Shown here in pieces: positions 43,683 to 52,075 of a stretch of DNA of 64,000 nucleotides. A program made the translations under genes and the position numbers. How positions within the stretch are numbered: position 1 is the stretch's first letter; every line of letters begins with the position of its first letter. Source of the DNA: CAHJXF01 sp038225855 (GTDB taxonomy: Bacteria; Pseudomonadota; Gammaproteobacteria; Burkholderiales; Burkholderiaceae_D); the NCBI GenBank assembly GCA_038225855.1, contig JBBRQU010000010.1, positions 34,321 to 98,320 of the forward strand. The letters run 5' to 3'. The notes below the pieces were generated by a model, which saw only the letters and a program-made list of their open reading frames with translations, did no database searches and was not told the DNA's origin.

Positions 43683-44918
43683 ATGCTTTATCAACTCCAT
43701 GAACTGCAACGCTCGTTCCTGAACCCGATGACGGCATTCGCCGCGGCGGGCGCGAAGATGTTCTCGAGCCCGCACAGTCCGCTGGCCTACGTGCCTTTCG
43801 CCAATCGGTTCGCGGCGGGCTATGAACTCTTCTTCCGGCTCGGCAAGGAATACGAAAAGCCCGAATTCGGATTGCATTCGACGGTGGTGGACGAAATCGA
43901 GGTGCCGGTCCTTCAGCGCGTCGAAATCGAAAAGCCGTTCTGCAAGCTGCTGCACTTCCAGCGCTTCTTTCCCCTCGAAAGTGCGAAGCGACCGGCCGAT
44001 CCCAAGGTGCTGCTGGTCGCCCCGCTGTCGGGTCACCATTCGACGCTGTTGCGCGACACGGTGCGTCAGTTGATCACCGCGCACGACGTGTACATCACCG
44101 ACTGGGCCGATGCGCGCATGGTGCCGCTGGCCGAAGGACCGTTCCATCTCGACGATTACATTGCCTACATCCAGCAGTTCATTCGTCACCTCGGACCGGA
44201 CGTGCACGTGATCTCGGTGTGTCAGCCGACCGTACCGGTGCTCGCCGCCGTATCGCTGATGGCCTCGGCCGGGGATCCGAAGTTGCCGCGCACGATGACC
44301 ATGATGGGCGGCCCGATCGACTCGCGAAAGAGCCCGACCGAGGTCAACAATCTGGCGACCACCAAGCCTTATTCGTGGTTCGAGAACAACGTGATCTACA
44401 AGGTGCCGGCTAACTATCCGGGCTATTTGCGCAGCGTCTATCCGGGCTTCCTGCAGCACGCCGGCTTTGTCGCGATGAACCCCGATCGCCACGTCAGCTC
44501 GCACTACGACTTCTATCTGCAACTCGTGCGCGGCGACGACGAAGATGCCGGCGAACATCGACGCTTCTACGACGAATACAACGCGGTGCTGGACATGCCG
44601 GCCGAGTATTACCTCGACACCATCAAGACGGTGTTCCAGGACCATGCGCTCGCACAAGGTACATGGGTGGTTCGCGGCGACCGGGTTGCGCCCGAAGACA
44701 TCGAGTCGGTCGCGCTCTTCACGATCGAAGGCGAGCTCGACGACATCTCGGGCAGCGGCCAGACCGAAGCCGCGCACGGCCTGTGCTCGGGCATTCCGAA
44801 GGCGATGAAGCAGCACTTCACCGCCCCGCAGTGCGGACACTACGGCATCTTCAGCGGCAAGCGCTGGCGCAACGTGATCTATCCGCGCATTCACGATTTC
44901 ATTCGCCAGCACGCGTAG
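43683..44918 (+). CDS. phaZ: Intracellular polyhydroxyalkanoate (PHB) depolymerase
   Basis: The 411-residue protein opens MLYQLHELQRSFLNPMTAF and has the nucleophile motif VISVCQPTVPVLAAV, with Cys in place of Ser as in the Ralstonia PhaZ1 class. MMGGPIDSRKSPTEVNNLA and the late GQTEAAHGLCSGIPKAMKQ with QCGHYGIFSGKRW (catalytic His) are also typical. It degrades stored PHB. It implies that the organism accumulates PHB granules; no phaC is in this window. Confidence 0.94.
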   Translation: MLYQLHELQRSFLNPMTAFAAAGAKMFSSPHSPLAYVPFANRFAAGYELFFRLGKEYEKPEFGLHSTVVDEIEVPVLQRVEIEKPFCKLLHFQRFFPLESAKRPADPKVLLVAPLSGHHSTLLRDTVRQLITAHDVYITDWADARMVPLAEGPFHLDDYIAYIQQFIRHLGPDVHVISVCQPTVPVLAAVSLMASAGDPKLPRTMTMMGGPIDSRKSPTEVNNLATTKPYSWFENNVIYKVPANYPGYLRSVYPGFLQHAGFVAMNPDRHVSSHYDFYLQLVRGDDEDAGEHRRFYDEYNAVLDMPAEYYLDTIKTVFQDHALAQGTWVVRGDRVAPEDIESVALFTIEGELDDISGSGQTEAAHGLCSGIPKAMKQHFTAPQCGHYGIFSGKRWRNVIYPRIHDFIRQHA

Positions 44919-44943
44919 CCGAAGACCGCGTAACCTCGGGGCG

Positions 44944-45573
44944 ATGGACCCCGACCCTTCGCTGATCGCCCGCATCGACGCGGTCCTGCCGCAGACGCAG
45001 TGCCGGCAGTGCGGTTACGACGGCTGCCTGCCGTACGCGACCGCGATCGTCCGAGGCGAAGCCGAAATCAACCAGTGTCCGCCGGGCGGAGAAGCCGGTA
45101 TCGCGCGTATCGCGCTTGTCGTCGGTCGCGCGACGATGCCGTTGAATCCCGCGAACGGAGTCGAGAAGCCGCTCACGCTCGCGGTCATCGACGAGACGCT
45201 GTGCATCGGCTGCACGCTGTGCATCCAGGCGTGTCCGGTCGATGCCATCGTGGGCGCGGCCAAGCGCATGCACGATGTCGTCGCCGAGCTTTGCACGGGT
45301 TGCGAGCTGTGCGTGCCGCCCTGCCCGGTCGATTGCATCGGCATGTTTCCGGCCGGCTTCGCCTGGGACGATGTGCATGCCGCCGACTCGAGGCGGCGCT
45401 ACGAGTCGCGCAACGAGCGCTCTTCGCGCGAGCAGTCTGCACCGGCACTCCGAGAGGGCACGATCGCGGCGTCACCTTTGAAAGGCGACGCCGCAACTCG
45501 AAAAGCCGCAATCATCGCGGCGGCAATCGAGCGGGCGCGTGCAAGGCGCCCCGCGACGACGGCCGGCGAGTAG
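44944..45573 (+). CDS. RnfB/RsxB-like iron-sulfur protein
   Basis: The 209-residue protein has an N-terminal Fe-S motif (CRQCGYDGCLPYA.. CPPGG) and two [4Fe-4S] motifs, CIGCTLCIQACPVDAI and CTGCELCVPPCPVDCI. It lacks the membrane segment that precedes these in classical RnfB, as in the stand-alone forms of Burkholderiales, where the gene usually lies next to nth. No other rnf genes are here. A charged C-terminal tail follows. Confidence 0.88.
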   Translation: MDPDPSLIARIDAVLPQTQCRQCGYDGCLPYATAIVRGEAEINQCPPGGEAGIARIALVVGRATMPLNPANGVEKPLTLAVIDETLCIGCTLCIQACPVDAIVGAAKRMHDVVAELCTGCELCVPPCPVDCIGMFPAGFAWDDVHAADSRRRYESRNERSSREQSAPALREGTIAASPLKGDAATRKAAIIAAAIERARARRPATTAGE

Positions 45574-45580
45574 CGCCCGG

Positions 45581-46834
45581 TCAGCGATTATCGCAATCGC
45601 CGCGTACCAGACATTGGTCATACTCCGGATCCTCGAGCAGCTTGAACATGACGCGCGCCGCAACCGCGGTATCGGCGAAGTCGCTGAACAAGCCATCGAC
45701 GCCGAGCTGATAGAACTGGATGTATTCGTTGGTCGGCGCAGCGATGTAGTTCGACGCGAGATAGCGCGGCTCGTTGCGGAACGTGTAGGGATGCACCAGC
45801 AGGCCGAGCCTGTGCGCGTGCTCGACGACCTTCGACGGCGGCAACGTGGTCTTGTCGGCGTCGTTGACGACACCATCGCCGTTGATGTCGTCGGCAATAC
45901 CGTCGCCGTTCTTGTCGACACCCGCCACGCTGACGATGTACCGCTTCCACGGACCGATGCCGTCGGCATAGGTCTTTACTTCAGCAAGACCCCTCGGCGT
46001 GACAAGGTAGCTGTACAGGTCCTTGCGCCCGGAGACAGTCCAGTCGTAAGGACGGTCCGAAGGCTTCGCATAGAGCAGCGTGCCGTCGAGCGCGACATCG
46101 GATGCGTCGATCAACTGGATCAGCTTGACCGAGGTCTTCTTGCTCAGTTCAATCAGGTTGGCCTGCTCGAACGACTGGATGAACACCGGCGCGTTGCGAT
46201 GGTTCCAGCCGGCGCGATCGAGCACTCTCAACAGGCGATCCTCGAGCGGAAGTCCGATCGACTTGTGATAGGTCGGGTGCTTGGTCTCGGGATAGATGCC
46301 GATGGGACGCCCCTTCTCGCGCGACTTGTTCTTGACGAACACGATGATCTCTTCGAGCGTCGGGATGGTGTAGAAGCCGTTGAAGCGCTGGTCGCGAAAG
46401 CCGAGCCGTTGGGTCGCGCGCAACTGCTTGATCTCCGAGAGCGTGAAATCGGACGCGAAGAATCCATCGTCCGGGACGCCATCGACCATCACCGTCTTGC
46501 GTCGGTTGGCGAATTGCGGCAGAGAAAGTACGTTGGTCGTGCCGATCATGTTCGGCTCGTGCCGCGCGATCAGATGGCCGTCCTTGGTGGCGACGAGATC
46601 GGGCTCGACGAAGTCGGCGCCCAGTTCGATGCCCAGCGCATAGGCCTCGAGCGTGTGCTCCGGCAGATAACCGCTGCCGCCGCCGCGATGGCCGATGACA
46701 AGCGGCTTGGGGAAGCCGCCATCGCGCCGATTGCCCCATTGGTCCTGGTCGGCTTGGACCGCAGGCGCGGCGAGCAAGGCGCTGCCGATGAATGCCAGCG
46801 CAAGCGCGGGCTTGATGAGTGCGAGTCGTTTCAT
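45581..46834 (-). CDS. glpQ: Exported glycerophosphodiester phosphodiesterase (GlpQ-like)
   Basis: ATG 46834 starts a signal peptide (about 1-28, ending AVQAD). The 417-residue enzyme has VIGHRGGGSGYLPEHTLEAY with catalytic His, FVEPDLVATKDGHLIARHE with the metal ligands, and IGIYPETKHP. This is the periplasmic GlpQ class, which releases glycerol 3-phosphate from glycerophosphodiesters. An insert with tandem Ca-binding-like loops (DKNGDGIADD, DINGDGVVND; about residues 304-325) is unusual for GlpQ. It sits, in opposite orientation, between the rnfB-like gene and nth. Confidence 0.9.
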   Translation of the reverse strand: MKRLALIKPALALAFIGSALLAAPAVQADQDQWGNRRDGGFPKPLVIGHRGGGSGYLPEHTLEAYALGIELGADFVEPDLVATKDGHLIARHEPNMIGTTNVLSLPQFANRRKTVMVDGVPDDGFFASDFTLSEIKQLRATQRLGFRDQRFNGFYTIPTLEEIIVFVKNKSREKGRPIGIYPETKHPTYHKSIGLPLEDRLLRVLDRAGWNHRNAPVFIQSFEQANLIELSKKTSVKLIQLIDASDVALDGTLLYAKPSDRPYDWTVSGRKDLYSYLVTPRGLAEVKTYADGIGPWKRYIVSVAGVDKNGDGIADDINGDGVVNDADKTTLPPSKVVEHAHRLGLLVHPYTFRNEPRYLASNYIAAPTNEYIQFYQLGVDGLFSDFADTAVAARVMFKLLEDPEYDQCLVRGDCDNR

Positions 46835-46903
46835 GGACGTCCTCCTGATCGATGGAGTCGTTATTTTAGGCCGCACGCGTGACAAGCGCGTGAAGGACGC
46901 AGT

Positions 46904-46980
46904 CCGTCGCCCCTGCGAAAGCAGGAACCCAGTGGCGTCCGTCGAAAGACGCTGGATTCCCGCGTTCGCGGGAACGACGG
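46904..46980. repeat. Interspersed palindromic repeat, family A
   Basis: The copy starts CCGTCGCCCCTGCGAAAGC and ends TTCGCGGGAACGACGG, with inner GGCGTC and GACGC flanking a loop. It lies between the divergent GlpQ-like gene and nth, so it is close to both promoters. Confidence 0.8.
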
Positions 46981-46999
46981 CGCTCGCACCGCTGATAAA

Positions 47000-47686
47000 A
47001 TGCCCCATGCCCGCAACCTCCCCTCGTTCGTGAACGCCGAACAACGCCACGCGTTCTTCGCACGCCTCGCGGCTGGCAATCCGGATCCGGCCTCGGAACT
47101 CGAATACGCGAGCCCCTTCGAACTCCTGGTCGCGGTGATCCTGTCGGCGCAGGCGACCGATGCATCGGTCAACAAGGCGTTGCGCATTCTCTTCCCCGTC
47201 GCGAACACGCCGCAGACGCTGATCGCGCTGGGCGCCGAAGGGCTCGAGCCGTACATCAAGACCATCGGTCTCTATCGTACCAAGGCGAAGAACGTGGTCG
47301 CGATGAGCCGCGCGCTGCTCGATGCGCACCAAGGCGAAGTGCCCAACGATCGCGCCGCGCTCGAGGCGCTCCCGGGAGTCGGGCGCAAGACCGCCAACGT
47401 GATTCTCAACGTGGTCTTCGGCGTTCACACGCTCGCGGTCGACACGCATGTGTTTCGCGTATCGAATCGCACCGGCCTCGCGCGCGGCGCGACCGTGGGC
47501 AAGGTCGAAGCCTTGCTGATGAAACGCGTGCCGAAGGATTTTCTTTACGGCGCGCATCACTGGCTGATCCTGCACGGACGTTATGTGTGCAAGGCGCGAA
47601 CACCCGAATGCTGGCGATGCATCGTCGCCGACTTGTGCGCCTACCGACCGAAGTCGCCGGCGCCGATGAAAGGGAAGTCTTCATGA
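47000..47686 (+). CDS. nth: Endonuclease III
   Basis: The 228-residue protein has the helix-hairpin-helix LPGVGRKTANVILNVVFG with catalytic Lys, the catalytic Asp in VDTHVFRVSNR, and the [4Fe-4S] loop C-x6-C-x2-C-x5-C at the end (CKARTPECWRCIVADLC). It is a DNA glycosylase/AP lyase for oxidised pyrimidines. A GTG at 47030 (VNAEQRHAFFARL) would match the family start more closely than ATG 47000. The stop overlaps the next gene. Confidence 0.94.
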   Translation: MPHARNLPSFVNAEQRHAFFARLAAGNPDPASELEYASPFELLVAVILSAQATDASVNKALRILFPVANTPQTLIALGAEGLEPYIKTIGLYRTKAKNVVAMSRALLDAHQGEVPNDRAALEALPGVGRKTANVILNVVFGVHTLAVDTHVFRVSNRTGLARGATVGKVEALLMKRVPKDFLYGAHHWLILHGRYVCKARTPECWRCIVADLCAYRPKSPAPMKGKSS

Positions 47687-48417
47687 AGGCGAGCGCACAT
47701 GCGACTCCTGCCGCGGGCCCGCATACCGAACGCCACTTTCGGTCGAGCGACACGGTGCGCGACATCGTGCTCGGCATGGCCGATGGCCTCACGGTTCCGT
47801 TCGCGCTCGCGGCCGGCATCAGCGGCGCGCTGGGCGCGGCGAGCATCAACGGCACGACCTTGATCGTCACCGCCGGGCTCGCCGAAATCGCCGCGGGCTC
47901 GATCGCTATGGGGCTAGGAGGTTATCTGTCGGCGCGCGCCGAACGCGATCACTACGAAGCCGAGCGACGCCGCGAAGAAGCCGAGATCATCGAGAAGCCA
48001 TCGCACGAACGCCGCGAGATCGTCGAGATCATGGAAACCTATGGCGTGACCGAAACCGACAGCGCGCCCTTGATCGCCGCTCTCGAACGCCAGCCCGATC
48101 GCTGGCGCGACTTCATGATGCGATTCGAACTCGGCCTCGAAGAGCCCGACCCGAAGCGCGCGCGTCAAAGCGCGGTGACGATCGCGCTCGCTTATGTCGT
48201 TGGAGGCTTCGTGCCGCTCGCGCCCTATCTGCTCACCAACGATATCGGGAGAGCGCTGGCCGCATCGATCGTGGTCACGCTGGCCGCGCTGTTCGGATTC
48301 GGATGGATGAAGGGACGCTATACCGGAACGCCGCCCGCGACTTCGGCGTTGCAGACCTTGGTCATCGGCGGCCTCGCCGCAGCCGCGGCGTTCGCGATCG
48401 CAAGGCTCGTTTCCTAG
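47683..48417 (+). CDS. VIT1/CCC1-family iron/manganese transporter
   Basis: ATG 47683 overlaps the nth stop in ATGA. The 244-residue membrane protein has the motif DIVLGMADGLTVPFALAAG in the first segment, GSIAMGLGGYLSARAERDHY, a metal-binding cytoplasmic loop rich in Glu (YEAERRREEAEII) and a final pair of segments. These are features of the VIT1/CCC1 family, which move Fe2+ or Mn2+. The direction of transport is unknown. Confidence 0.88.
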   Translation: MKASAHATPAAGPHTERHFRSSDTVRDIVLGMADGLTVPFALAAGISGALGAASINGTTLIVTAGLAEIAAGSIAMGLGGYLSARAERDHYEAERRREEAEIIEKPSHERREIVEIMETYGVTETDSAPLIAALERQPDRWRDFMMRFELGLEEPDPKRARQSAVTIALAYVVGGFVPLAPYLLTNDIGRALAASIVVTLAALFGFGWMKGRYTGTPPATSALQTLVIGGLAAAAAFAIARLVS

Positions 48418-48437
48418 CCGAGAATCAGAAGACCGTC

Positions 48438-48887
48438 ATGTTCAATCCCTCGCGGGAAGAAGTCCGACGTTTCTTCAGAGACACGCTGGCCAGGCAGCGA
48501 AGCGGCGCGCCTTTGACGCCGATCGAAGCGATCGCGAGCGACTGGCTTGCCTTGCATCCCGAATACTTCGATGTGCTGGCGCCGACGCGCGAAGGCGAGC
48601 CCGACGCATTCGAGGCGCGCGAAGGCGAGGCGAATCCTTTTTTGCATCTTTCGATGCATCTTGCGATAGTCGAGCAAGTGTCCATCGATCAGCCGGCGGG
48701 AATTCGCGCCGCGGTCGAGTCATTGACCGCACGCCTGGGTTCTGCGCATGACGCGCATCACGAGGTGATGGAGTGCCTGGGAGAAATGCTGTGGGCCGCC
48801 GAGCGCCATCGCGCACCGCCCGATGGGGCGGCCTACGTGGGTTGCGTCGAGCAGCGGTTGCGCAGGCGCATGGCCATGCGGCAATAG
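48438..48887 (+). CDS. DUF1841-family protein
   Basis: ATG 48438 starts MFNPSREEVRRFFRDTLARQ, the typical DUF1841 opening; 149 residues. The conserved region NPFLHLSMHLAIVEQVSID and the C-terminal MECLGEMLWAAERH are present. The family is common in beta- and gammaproteobacteria, has no assigned function, and is regularly encoded near nth and cytochrome c genes. Cytosolic by composition. Confidence 0.88.
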   Translation: MFNPSREEVRRFFRDTLARQRSGAPLTPIEAIASDWLALHPEYFDVLAPTREGEPDAFEAREGEANPFLHLSMHLAIVEQVSIDQPAGIRAAVESLTARLGSAHDAHHEVMECLGEMLWAAERHRAPPDGAAYVGCVEQRLRRRMAMRQ

Positions 48888-48888
48888 T

Positions 48889-48992
48889 CGGCGTCGGCAT
48901 GCCGAGCGAAGAGAGGAACCTCATCGACTCGGATCACGGTCTGCACCATGCAAAGCGGATGAGTTTCCTCTTCGCTGCGCTCATCGGAATGA
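48889..48992. repeat. Interspersed palindromic repeat, family B
   Basis: The left arm (48889-48923, GTCGGCATGCCGAGCGAAG.. AGGAACCTCATC) and right arm (48958-48992, GATGAGTTTCCTCTTCGC.. TCGGAATGAC) are imperfect inverted copies. A further partial GTCGGAATGAC follows. It fills the convergent gap between the DUF1841 and cytochrome genes. Confidence 0.7.
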
Positions 48993-49033
48993 CAAGGAAA
49001 CTCGATCGTCGGAATGACGAGCGCTCCACCGCC

Positions 49034-49408
49034 TCAGCGCTTGAGCACCAGCGAAGGCGGCAGGTCCGACAGATACGTCGCGATGTCGTCGATTTCCTTG
49101 CCCGACAGCGGCTTGGCCTGGGCGGCCATCACCGCATTGCTGCGACCGAAGGTGGGATGGTCGCCCTTCTGATACGCGATCAATGCCTGTCGCAGATAGT
49201 CGTAGTGCTGACCGGCGAGCTTGGGATAGCTCGGGTCGATCGGGTTGTTGAAGGTCGCGCCGTGGCAGGACACGCACGCGTACTTTTTTGTGGCGAGTTC
49301 CTTGCCGTTGTCGGCATTGCCGCGCGCGTGCGCCGCCGACGCGATCAGCAGCGATGCGAGCGCGATGCCCGCGAGGCGGACGGTTTTCGAAACGGTGGGA
49401 CGAGTCAT
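49034..49408 (-). CDS. Periplasmic cytochrome c (single heme)
   Basis: ATG 49408 gives MTRPTVSKTVRLAGIALAS, a signal peptide (about 1-28). The 124-residue product has one heme motif CVSCHG near residue 44 and a likely axial Met in SNAVMAAQAKPLSGKEIDD. The pattern resembles half of a cytochrome c4. It is encoded 10 bases after a second single-heme cytochrome, so the two may form a functional pair that carries electrons to an oxidase. Confidence 0.9.
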   Translation of the reverse strand: MTRPTVSKTVRLAGIALASLLIASAAHARGNADNGKELATKKYACVSCHGATFNNPIDPSYPKLAGQHYDYLRQALIAYQKGDHPTFGRSNAVMAAQAKPLSGKEIDDIATYLSDLPPSLVLKR

Positions 49409-49418
49409 CAGTGAATCC

Positions 49419-49850
49419 TCAGCGCTGCGCGGAGTAATAGGCGGCGACATCGGCAATGTCCTGATCCGACAGCGAGCGCGCGGTCGCGATCATGTTCGGA
49501 AAGCGGCGCTCTCCTTTCTGGTACGCCTTCAACGCGCTCTCGATGTACTTGGCGTTCTGGCCGCCCAGCATCGGTACGCTGTACACGGTGGGGAAATCGG
49601 CCTTGTATCCCGGGATGCCGTGGCAGCCGATGCAGGCCGCGACCTTGGTCTTGCCGCGCTTCGCGTCGCCGACGATTTCCGCGGCGGCGGGGGCCGCTGC
49701 CGCAGCCGGCGCGGGGACGGGCGCGGCCGTCTGGCCGATCGCGAGATCCATGAACGCAAGGGTCGCGATCAGGGCGCCAACACACGCGACGGCGCGCGAC
49801 GCCACGAATTTTCGGGCGGACTGATGTCGAGTCGGCGAATAGTTATTCAT
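49419..49850 (-). CDS. Periplasmic cytochrome c (single heme)
   Basis: ATG 49850 starts MNNYSPTRHQSARKFVASRA; 143 residues. A membrane/signal segment (about 24-42) is followed by an Ala/Pro linker (APVPAPAAAAAPAAAE), then a heme motif CIGCHG and an axial Met in RRFPNMIATARSLSDQDI. The linker could tether the domain to the membrane if the signal is not cleaved. It precedes the other cytochrome in the same operon. Confidence 0.9.
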   Translation of the reverse strand: MNNYSPTRHQSARKFVASRAVACVGALIATLAFMDLAIGQTAAPVPAPAAAAAPAAAEIVGDAKRGKTKVAACIGCHGIPGYKADFPTVYSVPMLGGQNAKYIESALKAYQKGERRFPNMIATARSLSDQDIADVAAYYSAQR

Positions 49851-49953
49851 CAAGGATCGAGGCGAGAACGAACGGATGCGGGAACGTGCGCGAAGCGGCG
49901 CACATTGTAGCCGAGCCGTAACGAACCATCCGGCATCACCGAACTCAAACCCT

Positions 49954-50029
49954 CGTCGTCCCCGCGCAAGCGGCAATCCAGCGTCTTTTCAACTCACGCC
50001 ACTGGCTTCCCGCTTGCGCGGGGACGACA
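49954..50029. repeat. Interspersed palindromic repeat, family A
   Basis: The copy begins TCGTCGTCCCCGCGCAAGCG and ends CGCTTGCGCGGGGACGACA; outer arms are inverted copies. It lies between the cyclase gene end and the cytochrome operon start on the minus strand. Confidence 0.8.
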
Positions 50030-50033
50030 AACA

Positions 50034-51068
50034 CTACGAAGCGCGTTCCACCGCATACACCTCGACCGCCGCCGCCTTGCCCCGCAGCGTGACGGAATCG
50101 AGCGCATCGACGTGCACCTCGCCAGTCAAGGTCGCGCGCGTCGAGCTGTCGATCAGGATGGTTCGCTTGGCGACCTTGGTGTGCTCTTCCAGCCGCGCGG
50201 CCAGGTTGACGGTGTCGCCGATGCAGGTATAGGTCGCGCGCTGCTGCGTGCCGGTGTAGCCCGCCACCACCACGCCGGATGCGATGCCGATGCCGATGCG
50301 GATCGCCGGCTTGTTCGCCGCCGTGCGCTCGACGTTGAAGAGTTCGATCACCTCGATCATGTCGAGCGCCGCGCGCACCGCGGCCTGTGGATGATCGGCC
50401 AGCGGCAGCGGCGCGCCGAAGATCGCCATCAGGCCATCGCCGATCATCTGGTTGACCACGCCGCCGTGGCCGTTGATGGCGTCGAACATCAGCGTGTAAT
50501 AAGTGTTGAGCAGCTCGATGGTTTCTTCCGGCGATTGCGATTCGACCATCGCCGTGAAGCCGCGAATGTCGGAGAACATCACCGAAGCCTCGACGCGTCG
50601 CCCGCCGAGCGCGAAGCCGGATTGTTCGAGGTCCTGTGCGACCTCGCTGGTCGCGAAGCGCCGCATCAATTCCTTCTGCTGATCGCGCAGGCGCTTCTTC
50701 TCGAGGCTCGCGCCGACGCGCGCTTTCAACAGCACCGGGTTGACCGGCTTGTGCAGATAGTCTTCAGCGCCCAGTTCGATACAGCGCACGATGGTCGCGA
50801 CGCCTTCGAGAGACGACGTGACGATCACCGGCAAATCGCGCAGGCGCAGGTCGCCGCGCAATTGCTCGAGCACGGCAAAGCCATCCATCTCGGGCATTTC
50901 CATGTCGAGCAGCACGAGGTCGAAAGAATTCGCACGCAGCATGTCGAGCGCGACGCGGCCGTTCTCGGCGCACTGCACGCGATGGCCTTGCAGTTCGAGG
51001 CTGCGCGAGAGCAACAGCCGGTTGACCTTGTTGTCGTCGGCCACCAGAAGACGCGCGCCCTCAGCCAT
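50034..51068 (-). CDS. Response regulator fused to a class III nucleotide cyclase
   Basis: The 344-residue protein has a receiver domain (about 5-125) with phosphoacceptor Asp55 (LVLLDMEMPEMDG) and conserved Lys107, a helical linker, and a class III cyclase domain (about 155-340) with both metal-binding Asp residues, Asp167 (FSDIRGFTAMVE) and Asp211 (QMIGDGLMAIFG). GDTVNLAARLEEHT is the usual catalytic-site region. It should make cAMP (or cGMP) under control of phosphorylation. It overlaps the Hpt gene by 8 bases and lies downstream of the giant kinase on the same strand, so it is the likely output of that relay. Confidence 0.92.
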   Translation of the reverse strand: MAEGARLLVADDNKVNRLLLSRSLELQGHRVQCAENGRVALDMLRANSFDLVLLDMEMPEMDGFAVLEQLRGDLRLRDLPVIVTSSLEGVATIVRCIELGAEDYLHKPVNPVLLKARVGASLEKKRLRDQQKELMRRFATSEVAQDLEQSGFALGGRRVEASVMFSDIRGFTAMVESQSPEETIELLNTYYTLMFDAINGHGGVVNQMIGDGLMAIFGAPLPLADHPQAAVRAALDMIEVIELFNVERTAANKPAIRIGIGIASGVVVAGYTGTQQRATYTCIGDTVNLAARLEEHTKVAKRTILIDSSTRATLTGEVHVDALDSVTLRGKAAAVEVYAVERAS

Positions 51069-51408
51069 TGCTCAGTCCCTTCAACGTCGATGCGACGCGT
51101 GCGTATTCGGCGCTCAACGCGTCGAGCGCCGTCTGATCCACGAGCGGATCGGGCGACATGCCCCTCAACTCGATGTCGCGCGCCATCGCGCCGAATGGAA
51201 ACGCGCCAAAGGTATTGGCGTTTGATTTCAGCGAATGCGCCACACGCCGGAAACGCTCGGCATCGCGCGCGGCCAGCGCATCGCGCGCGTCGTCGAACAT
51301 CGGCGGCGCTTCTTCGAGGAAGGTGTCGATCAGTTCGCCGATGAACTCCGCGCCCGCGGCTTCCTGAAGCTCGGCGAATGTGACGGGATCGATGATCGGT
51401 TCAGCCAT
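51061..51408 (-). CDS. Hpt phosphotransfer protein
   Basis: ATG 51408 after AAGGA gives MAEPIIDPVTFAELQEAAG; 115 residues. The four-helix Hpt domain has the phosphoacceptor His58 in RRVAHSLKSNANTFGA. The giant hybrid kinase encoded nearby has two receivers but no Hpt of its own, while the next gene encodes a receiver-cyclase, so this protein probably passes phosphate between them. Its start lies inside the end of a receiver-domain remnant. Confidence 0.88.
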   Translation of the reverse strand: MAEPIIDPVTFAELQEAAGAEFIGELIDTFLEEAPPMFDDARDALAARDAERFRRVAHSLKSNANTFGAFPFGAMARDIELRGMSPDPLVDQTALDALSAEYARVASTLKGLSNG

Positions 51409-51541
51409 ATGCAGTGTCCTTGCGTGCATTCACTCGCATCAACGCAGCGACGAGTGGGTCAACTCGTTTCGGTTTGGTCAAGTAGTCGACCATGCCGGCG
51501 ACGAGACACTCTTCACGATAGCGCCAGCGGTTGGTCGTCAT
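51401..51541 (-). pseudogene. Remnant of a hybrid-kinase receiver domain
   Basis: A 46-codon frame starting MTTNRWRYREECLVAGMVDY and continuing LTKPKRVDPLVAALMRVNAR matches the last 35-40 residues of the giant kinase (REVCLAAGMDDYVTKPIRVDALVQALNHV). It has the receiver Lys of the TKP motif but none of the upstream receiver core; the match stops abruptly at about 51541. Its TGA overlaps the Hpt start. It looks like the 3' end of an older or duplicated kinase gene, now separated from the kinase by the toxin-antitoxin pair. The rest of the 51409-51637 gap shows nothing else. Confidence 0.7.
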
Positions 51542-51637
51542 GGTTGAGGGACGCGGCGCGATGGGATTGGGTCCGATACCACCGCGATGCCTTGATGCAA
51601 AAATGATGCGTTGATGTTTGTAGGCAGTGCATATCGC

Positions 51638-52075
51638 TCAGTTCCCAACCCGAAGAAGAAATTCTGCGGGGGTCAGAACCGGCACATCGCGCCATGGATT
51701 CAGCACCAGCAAGTCACCGTCGCTGCTGACCAGGGCATCAGCCTGGCAGACCTGCGTGAGGGCCAGGAACTTGTTGTCCTTGGGGTCGCGGCAGGCGGGA
51801 TGCAGCGCCGCTTCATCGTCCGGCGTGACCGCAAAGAAGTGCATGGCCCGGCGCAACATCGCCACGAACTCGATGCGGGCATCGCGCCCGAGGTAGCGGT
51901 CGAACCGCTTACGTTGCATCACGCGCTCCAGTTCGAGCCAGGTCTGGACCGAAGCGCACACGTCACACTGCCCCAGCGCCTGCGACAAGGCACTGTGCGG
52001 AACCGAATCCGGTCTGAGCGCGGCGCCCACCAGGGTGCTGGTGTCGAACACGACGCGCCGCAGGGTTCGGGTCAT
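51638..52075 (-). CDS. PIN-domain toxin of a type II toxin-antitoxin pair
   Basis: The 145-residue protein has the PIN nuclease start VVFDTSTLVGAAL with the first acidic residue, an internal TWLELERVMQRKRFDRYL, and the later DPKDNKFLALTQVCQADALVSSDGDLL with conserved Asp residues. It belongs to the PIN_3-like putative toxin group and is expected to be an RNase. Its start overlaps the antitoxin stop in ATGA. It lies between the giant kinase and the receiver remnant. Confidence 0.87.
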   Translation of the reverse strand: MTRTLRRVVFDTSTLVGAALRPDSVPHSALSQALGQCDVCASVQTWLELERVMQRKRFDRYLGRDARIEFVAMLRRAMHFFAVTPDDEAALHPACRDPKDNKFLALTQVCQADALVSSDGDLLVLNPWRDVPVLTPAEFLLRVGN

